Source of the DNA: Hirudinaria manillensis
Lineage: Eukaryota; Annelida; Clitellata; Hirudinida; Hirudinidae
Reading direction: 5' to 3'
Length of the DNA: 64,000 nucleotides
Assembly (NCBI GenBank): GCA_034509925.1
Contig: CM067528.1
Span: 8,306,501-8,370,500, forward strand
In this document: positions 52,367 through 64,000 of the stretch, piece after piece
Position numbering within the stretch: position 1 is the first letter of the stretch
Layout of the letters: the number at the start of each line of letters is the position of its first letter
Program-made: the position numbers and the translations under genes
The notes under the pieces: model-generated
Database searches by the model: none
What the model was told of the DNA's origin: nothing
What the model saw: only the letters and a program-made list of their open reading frames with translations

Positions 52367-54802
52367 GGAGTATTTTGGGAGAGCAAATCTCATTTAGATT
52401 ACGAGTCTTAATCCAGTGTTAATTGTTGGGATCGGGTAGCCTAGGTATCACCCCATGGCATGGGTGGTGGGTTGATGACCCTCATGCAGAGTTTGGCTTT
52501 GTTGTGGTTACTTTATTTTATGTAGTCACAATTTGCATGTTATTTCATAAAGCAAAGGATCTGATCGCTGTGTTGATTATTTGTACAATGAATGAATTTT
52601 ATGGAATTTTTGCAGTCTGATTTCATTTATCATGTTTTTTGACTAGTACCTTTTGGCAGCCATTTAGCAATCTTTCAAGAAGCTTTAAACAATGTAAAGT
52701 CGGGGATGTTAGCCAAAACGATGAGCTCATTAAGTGATGTTCATGATGGCAACAAAGGACCCATAGAAACATTCCAAACGATGCATTTATTTTAACAGAT
52801 TTTGGCATCATTCGGTTCGCTTTCCTGTCCGTCTCCCTCTGCGATCATTCTGCCGGCCATCTTCTTTTATGAGATTGCCTGCTCCAAACTGCAAAACCTT
52901 GCTCGACCATCATAATTTTCCGATTTAAAATGAAGACATTGCGATTTTAAATGCAGGCTAATTGAACGCTCGACTAATTTCCTCATTATCGATCGGGCAA
53001 GATGTTATTTGTTACCCTCTTGCAGACCGTACCTCAATTAAACATCAATCACATTGCTCCAATTATCATATTTTTCATTCATTTGTAATGTGCTTCTGGG
53101 CCTTTATCTTTTGTTACTCAAAGTGCCTCTTTCTGTGATGTATTTGTCATAGAAATCTTCACGTGACCTAACATAATTTCGATGACTAGTTCCATGACAA
53201 CAACGCTGGAGCAATATTTGTTTTCAGGAAGTATTTAATCACTCCAAACAATTTATTTTGGAATTTCCTGTTTTAACTCTCTAGAATGTAATCGTAATAG
53301 CCTTGGAAAATTCCCTCATAAATTAACTCGCATCTTTTCTCATTGGGGATTTCTGCTTGGAAAATTCATCCGCCAAAGTGTTTGCGTAGGATCCTTTTTA
53401 TAAAGATTATTTTTTCCTGAATGTTAAGATGACCGAATTACGAACAAGTCTGAATTAAATAAACAGGAAATAAAACATAAATTAACATGACTTATTAATC
53501 CCCAGTTCTCGATAACCGCGCTCAGGCTTCCATATAAGCGGATGCCTAAAGAGATCCAGCAGTTCAGAAGATAGAAGTCCGAGCTGTATTGTTGTTACCG
53601 ATCATCTATCAATTCGCTGTCGTCGTCGATCTCCCCACAGGTATTCATCATTGATTTTGCAACGATGGCGATACGGAAACAAAGTAGAGCGGAGATGTAC
53701 CCAACCTTTGCTAGTGGGCGTTTCTGTCGCATATTTTCGTGTATGAAATTCGAATGAAAGTTTTATTGTAACTGCACCTATTCTCATAGTTGATTCGTCG
53801 ATGTCGAATGAACCATTAGAGTCTTCTGAAATATCAAATTGTGCGAGACTGCCGTAAGAACGCCTACACTGCTGAGCATCTAACGTCGACGGCAGTGTTT
53901 TCTTCTAACCTTATTTGTATTAGCTTAGTCACAGCCTTTGCATGAGTCTGGCATGCCCGTTATTTCAAAAATAGCTTCCGAATAAGTTTCTTTCCTAAAT
54001 TTTCAGATTTTATTTTTTCTTTACATCAGAACGAAATTTAATAAAAATCAACATATATTCTTCGACATTGAAATCTATAATCAAACTGAGTTTACTCTAA
54101 CGATTTATTAATGATGTCAATTACTCGAATTCCTCATTGTTTTTTCCCAAGCTGTTAACAATTCATTGCAAAACATTTAATAATATATATTTAATAATGT
54201 GATCGAATATACAGGAAGTTTAGTTTTTTTTCAGAGTCATTTTGTAACTGAGACGTTGTTTCATCTTTGTCCAGAGGGGAAGCAACCCTCTGGGATCCTA
54301 TTTTTTGCTTCAGTTGTGGGGTGGCCTCACCTTTATGTCTCCTAGTCCAAAATTGAGTCCTTCTATGGCAATGCTGATTTGACTGATGTTCCATAGATAA
54401 GTTACTGGATAATGAGTGGGACGCTGGAAAGTTAGAGGTTTCTAAAGTGGCGAGAATTTCCTAGGATTTCTTGCTCCATGCTAGTCTCGGCACTTGTGAT
54501 TCAAAAGCTAATAAGTAGATTTTCATTATGGCTAGTCCTATACTAAAGCATTTATAAACGCCAGAACTATCAAGCTTTTTTTGAGATCAAAAGTAATTAC
54601 TTTTTTTTATGAGAAAATCTGAATACTTTAAAAACTTTAATTAAAATTACAGAATTTCTTTCTATAATTTCTCTGTTGTTTACAAGAGCGAGAACCATGA
54701 TTTTCCCATGGTTGTGAGGCATCCAATCAGACTACCAAGCAAAACATTTTAGTTAGTAATTGACGGTAATTTTCATTAAAATTTTACCCATATTCAGAAA
54801 AA
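52367..54802. other. 2.4 kb intergenic region
   Basis: No coding sequence could be supported on either strand. Open frames stay below 70 codons. The left end should include the RhoGAP 3' UTR and the right end the first TNF gene's promoter. Confidence 0.5.
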
Positions 54803-56511
54803 ATGGTTCTCGGAGAAAGAATGATTAATGGACTGCAGTTTATTCGAATTCCAAAACTCAAACGAGTTCAAAGATTGTCGCATGACGTTTGCTACTCTAC
54901 TTCCGAAAACGTTAACGAGCCTAGAAAAAGAAATGGTTTATTCTTCGTCTCACTCGGCATCATCGTCATCACAATTTTCAGCCTTTTGTTTTTATACTGC
55001 TTCCTCCTCGAGTATCGATTAGCAAAAATCAATAGAACATTGAATGACTTTGAGAGGCATCAAAGAGCACTCGAAGAGATGGTCGAACGTCTGATGCAAA
55101 GAAATGGCGACTTAGAAAATCCCAAACATCTAAAACACGAGAGGTTAAAGCAACGAAATGAAGTTTCAAGCACGCCAAAGGGCGACGTGGAATTGACAGA
55201 AGATCAAAATACAAAAATAATTTCCGGCAACTGGAATCCATATCCTCGCTTATCAGACGGCAAGAGGACTAACTCTAGCATCGTCAACGACACTGAGTTT
55301 CTGGTAACCCCGGAAAGTGTCTTCCAGGAAAAACTTCGAATAAAAAGATCAGAAAGAAAGAATAGGAACAAGCGTCAGTCCTCTACATTTTAATTAATTT
55401 CTAGTTTTTGTGAATTAATTTTTATTCTGAAAGTGGACTTTACTTTTCTGTCATTAACTAACAATTTGCTTGAAATATCGTTTGTCAGATCGTTCGGCTT
55501 CTCATGGTAACATCTCGACAGGCGAGTTTTCGAATTCATTGTTAGTTTGCAAGTGATGGAATAACAAACAATAACATTATTTGTTTGTTTTAACAATTAC
55601 AGAATTATTTTAATTATCGAGATAATTTTCTGTTTCTGTTTATTCATTACATTATTCATTGCTTTCTAACATTTGTTTTCAGCTCCTCCAGCGTCAGAGA
55701 AAAAAGCGGTAATTTTTGCGATTTCATTTTGATTGTGTTTTTGAAGTTCAGTGAAATTTTTATATTTTCAGAAACATTTTCCACTGATTCATTTTGAATA
55801 CAATTCCACTTCGGTGAGGGAAAAACAGTCTGAAGGTAATGATGATGATCTTACAATATCTCATAATAAAGCCCGTAGTGGCGTACTTTCTTTTAAACAA
55901 TTCTCATTTAACGATCAATAGCTGGTCAAAGTTTCAATTTCTGGAGAGAGGCAGAGTGGACCAGCAAATTCGCAAGAAACAATTTCAAATTCGAGCAAGC
56001 CTCTGGTAGTGTGACCGTCAAAAGGAGAGGTGCATACCTGATATACGCCCAAGTAAGATAGTCTTATATAATTGAAATTATACCCATTTGTTTGTCCCCT
56101 TGTTGATTTAGGTCTGCTTCTCATAACAAGTTAATCTTAATCCTAATTTCAATACGGTTTAAACAGACGAAAGGTTCCTCAAAATACTGATTTTCAATGA
56201 GAAAAGCATTAAAGCATTCGAAAAGGCCTAATTTGTACTGTTAACAGGTCGTGTATCACGATGCCATTGGTCGCTGGTCCGCTGGAATCGACGTGAACGG
56301 AGTAGTGAAAGCCAAGTGCTTGGAATCTGAGCAGTTGAGGGACATTGAACACTACAGTCAGGAGAACCACGGTGTTTACAAACAATGCTCCGTCAACACA
56401 GTTGTTCACCTCCTTGACAAACAAAGTGTTTCCATTAAATGTATGTATGGTCATCGCACAATACTCTCGCAACCTGAATTCACCTTCTGGGGTATAGTAA
56501 AGTTGGCTTAA
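54803..56511 (+). CDS. TNF-superfamily ligand 1, Eiger/EDA-like, with furin-type site
   Basis: Five exons, phases consistent: 54803-55373, 55683-55708, 55772-55835, 55922-56052, 56248-56511, giving about 351 residues. Type II membrane layout: a cytoplasmic N terminus of about 48 residues, a helix (FFVSLGIIVITIFSLLFLYCFL), a charged coiled-coil-like stalk, and basic cleavage motifs (RIKRSERKNRNK) fitting furin. The C-terminal TNF homology domain has FNFWREAEWTSKF, RRGAYLIYAQ, GRWSAGIDVNG, two Cys (KCLESE, KQCSVN) and a last strand ending FWGIVKLA. Ligands of this class form trimers and, in Drosophila, Eiger acts through Grindelwald/Wengen to JNK. It lies in tandem with a second copy 3.3 kb downstream, and the exon structure is shared. 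Confidence 0.9.
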
Positions 56512-57599
56512 ATTAATAAAATGTTAAAAATATGCATTTCCTCGTTTTAGCCCATTTCAATAAGGGTTGAGGCGGTACATAGCAAGTAAAATATACTAAA
56601 ACATCTGGCCACAAAAAAGGCCTTAAAGGTCGAATATCCCAAGTATGGGCGCAAATGATATTCTACTGATATGTCGGACAAGATGTGATGTTTTTTTTTT
56701 TATACAATAACTTCACAACAGCAGATGTATTAATAGTTGATATTCCAAATATTCGTTGTGTGTAAACGTGATTTTTTTTTTAGTTTATTTAGTTATTACT
56801 CCGATTTTTCAGGAAATAATAATCTATCTGTCTTTGGGCTGCCATTTTTAAGTTTTGAATCCTTCCTGGTTATTAAAGCTAAAAGTCTAAAACTTGCTTC
56901 AAAATTTAGTTTTTCATCCTCGTTCCCGATCTCTTCATAGCCTGGTCAAAGCAAATAAAGCAAGGCGTATTAAATTAAAAGCCTACGAAAGATGAATAAT
57001 TTAAAAGTTTTGCTGACTGCATTATTGGGTGTCTGCAAGAGCTAAGGCAGATGAGATAGTACAATTCAGAGGGGGACATCTGTCAAGAGATCGATAAATT
57101 CGATTCGAGGTAGCTGAAGTTAGGATTGGATTCAGGGCATGGATTATCATCTTCATCACTAAAGTAGCCACATGGAGAGCAGCATTCTCCATAGTGACTG
57201 GTTTTTTGTGTAAAAGGCAAAAAATATCACGAATAATTCTAAAATTATATTATAAATCAGCTATTAATACTAGTTATTGCTGCTCATAACCACAATTGAT
57301 CATAACTAAAACCAGGGTAAATTTTAATTCAGCCTGTTTTCCAACGTTTATTGCCTGAATTGCGTTTTCCATTAACATAAAACGATGCGCAGATTGAAAA
57401 CGATTCAGCAGAATTTAAACCATCCAAATATGTTGTAAACAGATTCAAATAACAAATTCAACATACCAGCCAACTTATGTAATTATGAGAAATTACTGTT
57501 TTGCAGCACTTTCTTGATATAAAACCACGCTTACGTGGATTTAGTTAGAAATAATTAAAAGTGATAAAATTTTACCACGTGCATTTCGGGTCATTGGTA
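56512..57599. other. Intergenic within the TNF cluster
   Basis: TNF ligand 1 is followed at once by an ATTAATAAAATG polyadenylation-type signal. The rest is AT-rich with no supported feature. Confidence 0.45.
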
Positions 57600-58420
57600 A
57601 GAAAATGAATAGGGGGATGGTTGATGAAGATATCCGTGATAATCGGTCATCATCGTCAGCATCTGCGTTTCATTATTTTTCTGGATTTTCCGAGTTTCAG
57701 TCCACAGGAGTGATGTATAAAATGCATCAGCTAAAGATATTTTGCAGGGAAGGCTCGCAAACATCAACTTCGGAAGCTGCGTTAATGCAAGGTTTGCGTT
57801 GAACAAATTGATTTTGTACTATTTGAAGCTGATTTGGTTCTATGAGTTTTTACATTATTTTTTGCTTCAAGGATATTGGAAAAAGAATGAATGTCTACAT
57901 AGAATGCGTGAGATATTCTCTTAATAGAGGAATGCCTCCGGTGAATTCATCTTTCGATCGAATGAAGTGCAACTGTTCAACTTGTACCAAGACGAACGAC
58001 AGAAAAGGCGACACAACTGATCGCTTCGGAATCAATTCTAGGAAGAGTTCCAGAGGAATTCGATTGAGAAGAAAAGAGAATAAAAGAAATGAAAGTGAAG
58101 GATATTCACACAAGTTGAACCTCTTAAAATTGAGGAGACGTTACATTAAGATATGAGAGCAAAGTCTATTTTTTATTTGATACACATTTGATACGTTTTT
58201 GCACGATGAATTAATTTATATGCTGGAACCAATTGACTGATCTTTGCCTTCCTGATTATTAACCAACAGTTTGCTTGAAACATTATGAGACCATCGCTTA
58301 TTTTCGCATGGTGATTTCTCTTCGAATAAGTTTTCGTAATTCATAGTCATTTTCATATGGCTTTCATATTTTATTTTATTTTTCGTACGTAAATAAATGT
58401 TAACCTTTAAATATTGGTCT
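57600..58420 (+). pseudogene. Degenerate partial copy of a TNF-ligand first exon and intron
   Basis: Open frames at 57605-57802 and 57842-58156 carry a Ser-rich start and a strongly basic region (NSRKSSRGIRLRRKENKR) like the stalk end of TNF ligand 1. Just beyond, 58250-58330 resembles the first intron of TNF ligand 1 at 55455-55530: both contain attaac-aacaatttgcttgaaa-type text followed by a tctcatggt / tcgcatggt block. In the antisense direction both regions read SSKLLVN. I find no membrane helix in a consistent frame and no TNF homology exons before the next gene, so this looks like a decayed middle copy of the tandem array. A short real gene is an alternative. Confidence 0.42.
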
Positions 58421-59787
58421 TTCATTAAATATTAATGGCACATAATAGCAAAGGCATCCAGGTTAATTCTCAAAGATCTACGTGAATGCTTTTCATGAGT
58501 TTTTTAATTCTACGCGAATGATGTTTGATGCTGTCGTGATTCATTGAGACACGTCCTTTGAGAGCCTTCTTTAAAAGTATTCAGTTTTGAACTCATTAAA
58601 AGCACTTTGATTTCCCTCCGACGGACAAATATCGCCTTACAATATTTATTACATTTATATTTTATGATAGAGAAACCCATACTATTATTTATTGGTAGCA
58701 TTTAATTGATTACGAAAAATAAAACGAAATCCAATTCCACCGCAACTTTGGAAATTAAACAATCGGTTAGATAATCTTATTCGAAAGAATACGAATGTAT
58801 TATTATCAATTTATCATTATCAATTTATTATTATCAATATATTTATTATCAATTTGATTAATTTACTATCATCAACTAACATACAGAGGCATATTCAATA
58901 AAAATAACACGCTATTGCACACATCAAGTGGAGGTCAATTCGCTCGATGGATTCAGGGACATAATTTGTGAGACAATCCATGTACCCTGATTAAGATGTG
59001 ATCCCCTTGACTGTTGATGAAATGCATATCAAGTCATCGGGTTGGTTAGCCCTCCCACCCGTTGGAAAAAAAAAGCGGAAATGAAAATAATAAAAAGGTT
59101 AATAACGAAGATGCAATGGACATCCCTGATCTTTGATCGTCCGACATAATTTACGCCCAATGCTACACGTCTGTTATAAAGCACATCATTGCCCACTTTC
59201 TCATCAATCAGTTGCACAGCTGCATAAAGAGCTATATAAATGCGTAGATTCAACTGATTTTTTTCGTTATCCCAGGTTTAAGCCGATCGGAAGGAAATTA
59301 CCAATGATTCATGCACCGAGTTAACCACACAAATATCAATAAATAGATTTTTCTGAATAATACGGGTAAATATAGAAATGATAGTCCAAAGAGACGAGTT
59401 TAACTCGAACAAAATTAGCAACAGGTACACATTCATATTTACACTAAAGGCTTATTAGAACAGCATCAATTTTTCGTTTCATTCGTAGCTTTGCTGTGCA
59501 AGCCACTTGCACGAGCACATACGACCTTGCATTGCAATTTGAATCCTATACAACTTTTATTAGTGATTTTGTTATTTAGCGAAATATCGATCTAGTCTTT
59601 TAACGTAAGACGTTGTCGTGAGATTTATCAGAAGAAATTTGTCTTGCAAATATATGCAAATCAATTTCTGCGGTGGTTTACAAACTAGGGTTTTCCCCAA
59701 ACTTTACGTAGCCAATTTTAAACGGACGACCTAAAAAAACACTTCTGTTCGTCATATCAAGGGTTGTCGTCAAGATTCGAAAGTAAA
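58421..59787. other. Intergenic within the TNF cluster
   Basis: AT-rich with runs of tattatcaatttatc-like text near 58797-58870. No exon resembling the TNF homology domain was found here. Confidence 0.45.
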
Positions 59788-61435
59788 ATGATCCCGAAGA
59801 GAATATTTCAAATGAAGACCGACCATCCGATTCTGAAGGAAGAAATGTTGAGAAAAGTCATCGAACGGTGTACTCCTGACCCGATAGATTTCAAGAAGAA
59901 TTCGCAACTCAAGGGATTATATTTCGTGATAATCAGCTTCTTTGTAATCATTTCCTTCACCACTTTGTTTCTTTACTGTTTCTTCGTCGAGTATCGTTTA
60001 GTTAAAATTGCCCTGAAAATGAACGACTTCGAAGTACGTGAAAAAGAAATTATGGAAAAACTGAATAAACTGAATCACAACATTGCAACAAATGCTCAAA
60101 TGTGGACTTCGCTTCAATTCCGACAGCATTTCAAAGGTAATGGAAATGATAAAATAGATTTCACTATAACTTTATCCTTTGGTATTTTTTGTATTTTGTA
60201 TTTGCATTGTTTGATATTTGGTGTTTTTGATAATTAATAATATTTAATAATTGATAATATCTATTATATTTTGGTGATAATAGCAGTCGTTTGTCTCAGA
60301 TTTATTCATTAAGGTTTCTAAAGCGATTAAAAATAGCGATATTCTGGGGTCGTCACTTTCATGTTCGCTTGGTTATCTTTTAGCATCAGTTTTTTTGTGG
60401 ATTTTCGATCACCGTTGATCACCATTGAGACAATAACGATATTAGATCTTTTAACAAGAATATTCATTCATCTATGAAATACAATATGCACATCAATTTA
60501 CAAATAATTTTTTTAATTCAGCTCCATCGTCTGCGGTAAAAAGTCCAAGCAATACGGTAATTATTACTCGGTGGCGGTGTCAGTTTCGACGACTACGACG
60601 ACGACGACGATGATGATGATGATGACGATGATAACGTTAATTTATTTCAGGCATCTCGGTCTTTGATTCACTTAGAGTACAATCCTAGTTCATTAAAAGA
60701 GAAGCATTTTGAAGGTATATATGGTTTTAATAAAGTTGACCTCTCTGATATTGTATTCAATTTCATCATCCTCAAACATAACAGCTGGCCAAACTTTGAA
60801 TTTCTGGAAAGAAGCGGAATGGATCAGCAGATTGGAAGTGGAAAATAATTTCCAATTTAATGTTTCCACCGGCTGCGTGAGAGCAAGAGACGAGGGTGCT
60901 TATCTGGTTTATGTACAGGTGACCAATTCTATTCCACATCAAATTGAACATTTCGTTCACTTGCTCAGCACTAGAATTTCCTTATCCTAATTTGCAAGAA
61001 CAATGTAGGAGATATAAAGTATAAATGTCCGTATATATGCGTCTTTGAGAAAGATAATTCATTAAACAATAATATTCCTAGTCCTGCTACGACGGAAAGA
61101 AAACAATTGCTCGAATTTTAAAACCGTTCGAATTTCTAATTATATCAAGATGTATTCAAAACTGTTTAACTTATATATTGCAGCTAGTTTTCATTGATGC
61201 TCTCGGTCGGTGGTCCATTGGCATCGATGTCAACGGGGAAATGAGAGCCAAATGCTTGGAATCAGAGTACTCGAGGTCCAACGAGAATTCGACGAAGGCG
61301 TACAAGCAATGCTCTATTACTACGATTGTATACCTCAATTCTAAACAACACGTTTCAATTATAAACTTGTACGGTCCTAGAACCGTACTCTTGCAACCTG
61401 AGGTTGCCTTTTGGGGTCTGATCAAATTGACTTAA
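59788..61435 (+). CDS. TNF-superfamily ligand 2, Eiger/EDA-like, no furin-type site seen
   Basis: Five exons with exactly the same phase pattern as TNF ligand 1: 59788-60136, 60522-60556, 60651-60714, 60785-60918, 61184-61435, giving about 277 residues. The start is the first in-frame ATG. The type II helix is GLYFVIISFFVIISFTTLFLY, followed by FFVEYRLVKI, closely like copy 1. The stalk is about 70 residues shorter, and I see no RxxR motif between helix and TNF domain. TNF homology domain motifs are LNFWKEAEWISRL, DEGAYLVYVQ, GRWSIGIDVNGEMRAKCLESE and the end FWGLIKLT. The two cysteines match copy 1. It may stay membrane-bound, unlike copy 1; that is inferred from the absent cleavage motif. 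Residues of the domain core suggest a moderately old duplication. Confidence 0.9.
60588..60635 (+). repeat. (GAC)n(GAT)n triplet repeat in a TNF ligand 2 intron
   Basis: A run of acg/gac triplets changing to gat, ending about 15 bp before the exon 3 acceptor. Confidence 0.85.
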
Positions 61436-62415
61436 TTTAATGTTCCTCAGCTTAGTTTATCAAATTCATATACGCGACAAATAAAACTTTCTTTGTTTCA
61501 TTGGTTTTTGTAGATTTAATTTTAAATTTAATTGAACGAAGTTTTTGAATTTAGTAATAATGAAGATCGGCATTACATTGAATGTAGAAAATATCCCCAA
61601 AAGACGAATTGCAATAAGCTATAAAATAATTCCGATGTTTTCAGAAAATTATGCATGACTGTATAGTCACAAATACTTCAGTTGATATACGTTAAATAAA
61701 AAAGAAAAATACTTTTTGTTGTTTTTTTGTTTTCAGTAATTTTCAGGTCCCTTCAGATCCTTGGGGAGGCTTTGGCTATTTATAAAATTTATTCCCTTTT
61801 CACCCATAATTCATTGTCTTATGGAAATTAGAAATAATTTGTTTCTTTAAAGTTTTTTATATAATGTTATTATATTTCTAAAATATCAACAGGATACTTC
61901 GAGGAAAATATTTTGATTTTTGAGGCCACCTTTCAAACAGAAGCTCACCCTGCTTATTTTTATATAAGACACTAAATTTAAAGCTTAATAATTTAAAAAA
62001 TCACAAATTTTTAAGGATTGCATGCTTCAGTTAAAATATTACAATAGGACAACAGGTTAAATAAAAAATAATTGCCCACTTATTATAAATATTTCATGCA
62101 ATTGCTTTCATTTTATGAGCCGATAATGTTGTCAAGGAACGTACCTTACGTTTTATACGCAATTAAATGAGTTTAACTGAAAATAATGTTCGTTTATTTT
62201 TAAATATTTTTCCTAAAGAATAACGTTGGTTTAACAAAATTTGAAGAAAATCACAAAATAAATAATATACCAATTGTTTTTTACGGGGTCGAATATCGCC
62301 ATCGGTGTCTGTCGAACACCCTTTTTTTTATATGAGGGGGAGGGGATATTCCGTGATAATCTATTCACACGAACCTCTTCGATTTGCTTACGATTAGAGT
62401 TTTTGCTCATTCGAA
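61436..62415. other. Intergenic between TNF ligand 2 and the ceramide synthase
   Basis: A short run ending aataaaactttc (near 61480) is a likely polyadenylation signal for TNF ligand 2. Nothing else is supported. Confidence 0.45.
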
Positions 62416-64000
62416 ATGACTAGTTTGCCATATGATCTGTATCTGACCGTCAAAAGCTACTTTTGGGCGGATAAGTTTTGGCTTCCACCGAACACGACGT
62501 GGTCAGTCCTAGATAGGAATGAAACTAACTTTTACCCACACTCAAATGATTTGTGGATTCCTTTGCCCATCGCAGTTTTTTTGTTTCTACTCAGACTTGT
62601 CTGGGAGAGGTTTGTATTAATTTTACTTGATTTAAACGTTTTATGAAAATCTCAAATTAGTGAATATTCTTTATAGTTGAGAAAGATATAAACATAAACT
62701 TTTATTGCAAGATATTTGGACTTTATTTATAAATAAAAACTTCAGCCATATTAAAATAATCAGGTGACTTTTTGTGAAGAAGAAACCAACATGTTGGACT
62801 TGTAGCAACTCAACTTGCAGCACAATTGTTAACTTTATTATCTTAACTAAATCTTGGGAAGATATGAACAACCAAGAGTTCAATCATTGCTATGTTTATC
62901 TTTAAATAACTACATATTTAAATATCATAGTTATATGAAGGCAATAGATTTCAATTACTGAAATTGAAAGGTGTTGAGAAATTTTGGCTAGTATTCCCAT
63001 AGTAATTAACTTTTAAAATTTTTGGGTTGCTTAGTTAGTCTATTTAGACCATATGTAGTGTTTCCTTCACAAGTGGCTGCATCAGCAACTCTCACATCAT
63101 TCAGTTTTTATTTCCATTTTGTCATTGATTTCATAAGTACTTTGTAATTGGTTTGAATGTATTTTTTATGTAGGAAATGTTTACTGCATATGTTTTAGCA
63201 TAATTTAAAATATTGATAAATAGTTTTTGGAGCAGACATTCTTTATGCTGCAGTTGGCTGCTGAGACATGTTGAGAGGTTGATGTATTTTAAAAGTGAAC
63301 TTATTTTCTAAGTCAACAATATCTCAAACTTAAAAGTTTTTCTTGTTGTTTTCTTTTTGGGAAGAGAATTCTGAATGAGGGCTTAAGAGGTTATAGCCTC
63401 ACTGCTGTCATTCAGGTATGCACTTATTCATGTTCTTGTCATGCATGGCTAAATTAGAGTGCACAGGTGCTGAATTCATTAGATACCTCAACCTATCTGG
63501 TTGCATTTTGATATATTTTATTATTGAAATGGTTGTAAACATTATGTTATTGCATACACCGTGAATCATTCCCGTCGACCGGGCATAGCATACTCCATGC
63601 AAATGTTTAAGTCAATCGTGCATTTATTATTCACAGAGATTTCGTTATTAAAGCCATTCATATTTTACTTTATGTTATTCGTTAGCAATAGCTAATCCTG
63701 TCTGTACAAGCGATGGCTATTTACATGTAAAACATGAACAGATATATTGATTATAAAAGAAAAATAATGATGCTTGATTTGTAATATTGACTTCAAGTGT
63801 TCCAGCTGTTGTGCATTTGTGCTCAAGATGATGATGATGATTTACAGATTTCATAATTTTAATTTAAAGAATGCCTGCCACTATTATTAATAATGACCTT
63901 TGAACTTCAAAAATGATAAGATGACATTTTGCATGCAAAAATATTTCTCAACATTTCGTCATCTGATATCAGGAAAAATGGGCAGATGAACATTATGACA
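62416..64000 (+). CDS. CERS: Ceramide synthase, 5' part (continues past the window)
   Basis: The first coding exon, 62416-62609, starts ATGACTAGTTTGCC and reads into FWADKFWLPPNTTWSVLDRN and LWIPLPIAVFLFLLRLVWER, ending at a GT donor. The W-x-x-x-FWLP-N-TW pattern followed by the first hydrophobic segment and RL-ER is the N terminus of animal ceramide synthases, which N-acylate sphingoid bases in the endoplasmic reticulum. The Lag1p catalytic region with its double His and any homeobox-like part lie outside the window. The remaining 1.4 kb is intron with no certain exon. A stretch at about 63364-63416 (ag|agaattctg...cattcag|gtatgc) is bounded by splice-like sites and stays open in phase 2, but does not resemble the family. 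Confidence 0.85.

Overview
This is a 64 kb piece of an AT-rich animal nuclear genome. The genes are split by many GT-AG introns (about 60 nt to 1.5 kb) and lie on both strands. The gene set is metazoan: AMPK alpha, METTL5, a KPNA2-type importin alpha, PP1 inhibitor-2, MARCHF5, GADD45, a PH-RhoGAP, TNF-family ligands and ceramide synthase. Eiger/EDA-like TNF ligands, a non-autonomous Helitron and compact spacing suggest an invertebrate, probably an arthropod. The species cannot be fixed from this sequence.

Layout. 1.2-3.4 kb: TMEM192 (+). 4.5-9.5 kb: AMPK catalytic alpha subunit (+), 15 exons. 10.6-11.8 kb: METTL5 (+). 12.2-13.9 kb: an intronless RING protein (+). 14.0-16.2 kb: importin alpha (-), head-to-head with PP1 inhibitor-2 (+, 16.6-18.0 kb). 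18.4-19.7 kb: an unrecognised coiled-coil protein (-), head-to-head with a large receptor-type tyrosine phosphatase (+, 19.9-27.4 kb). I reconstructed the phosphatase as 22 phase-consistent exons. It has two EGF-like modules, FnIII-like repeats, one membrane helix and two PTP domains whose key catalytic residues are altered. 30.0-32.2 kb: an LHFPL-type tetraspan protein with a long N-terminal extension (+). 33.3-35.0 kb: MARCHF5 (-), head-to-head with a 774-residue intronless Cys/His-rich orphan (+, 35.5-37.8 kb).

37.8-45.8 kb is a gene-poor, repeat-rich block. It holds microsatellites, a minisatellite, SINE-like sequence, an LTR-like segment and a 372-bp non-autonomous Helitron with recognisable ends. 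45.8-47.3 kb: GADD45-like gene (+), whose coding end overlaps a hypothetical antisense gene. 48.7-52.4 kb: PH-RhoGAP-coiled-coil protein (+) using a GC-AG intron. 54.8-61.4 kb: a tandem pair of TNF ligands with identical exon phases and a decayed partial copy between them. 62.4 kb to the window end: first exon of a ceramide synthase.

Most genes are unrelated housekeeping or signalling genes that happen to be neighbours. The exception is the TNF cluster, which is a true local duplication. The most unusual items are the receptor phosphatase with degenerate catalytic sites, the Cys/His-rich orphan, the divergent TNF pair and a stop-free intron inside AMPK. All exon joins were made by hand from splice consensus, reading frame and remembered family features. 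No alignment, expression or database search was run.
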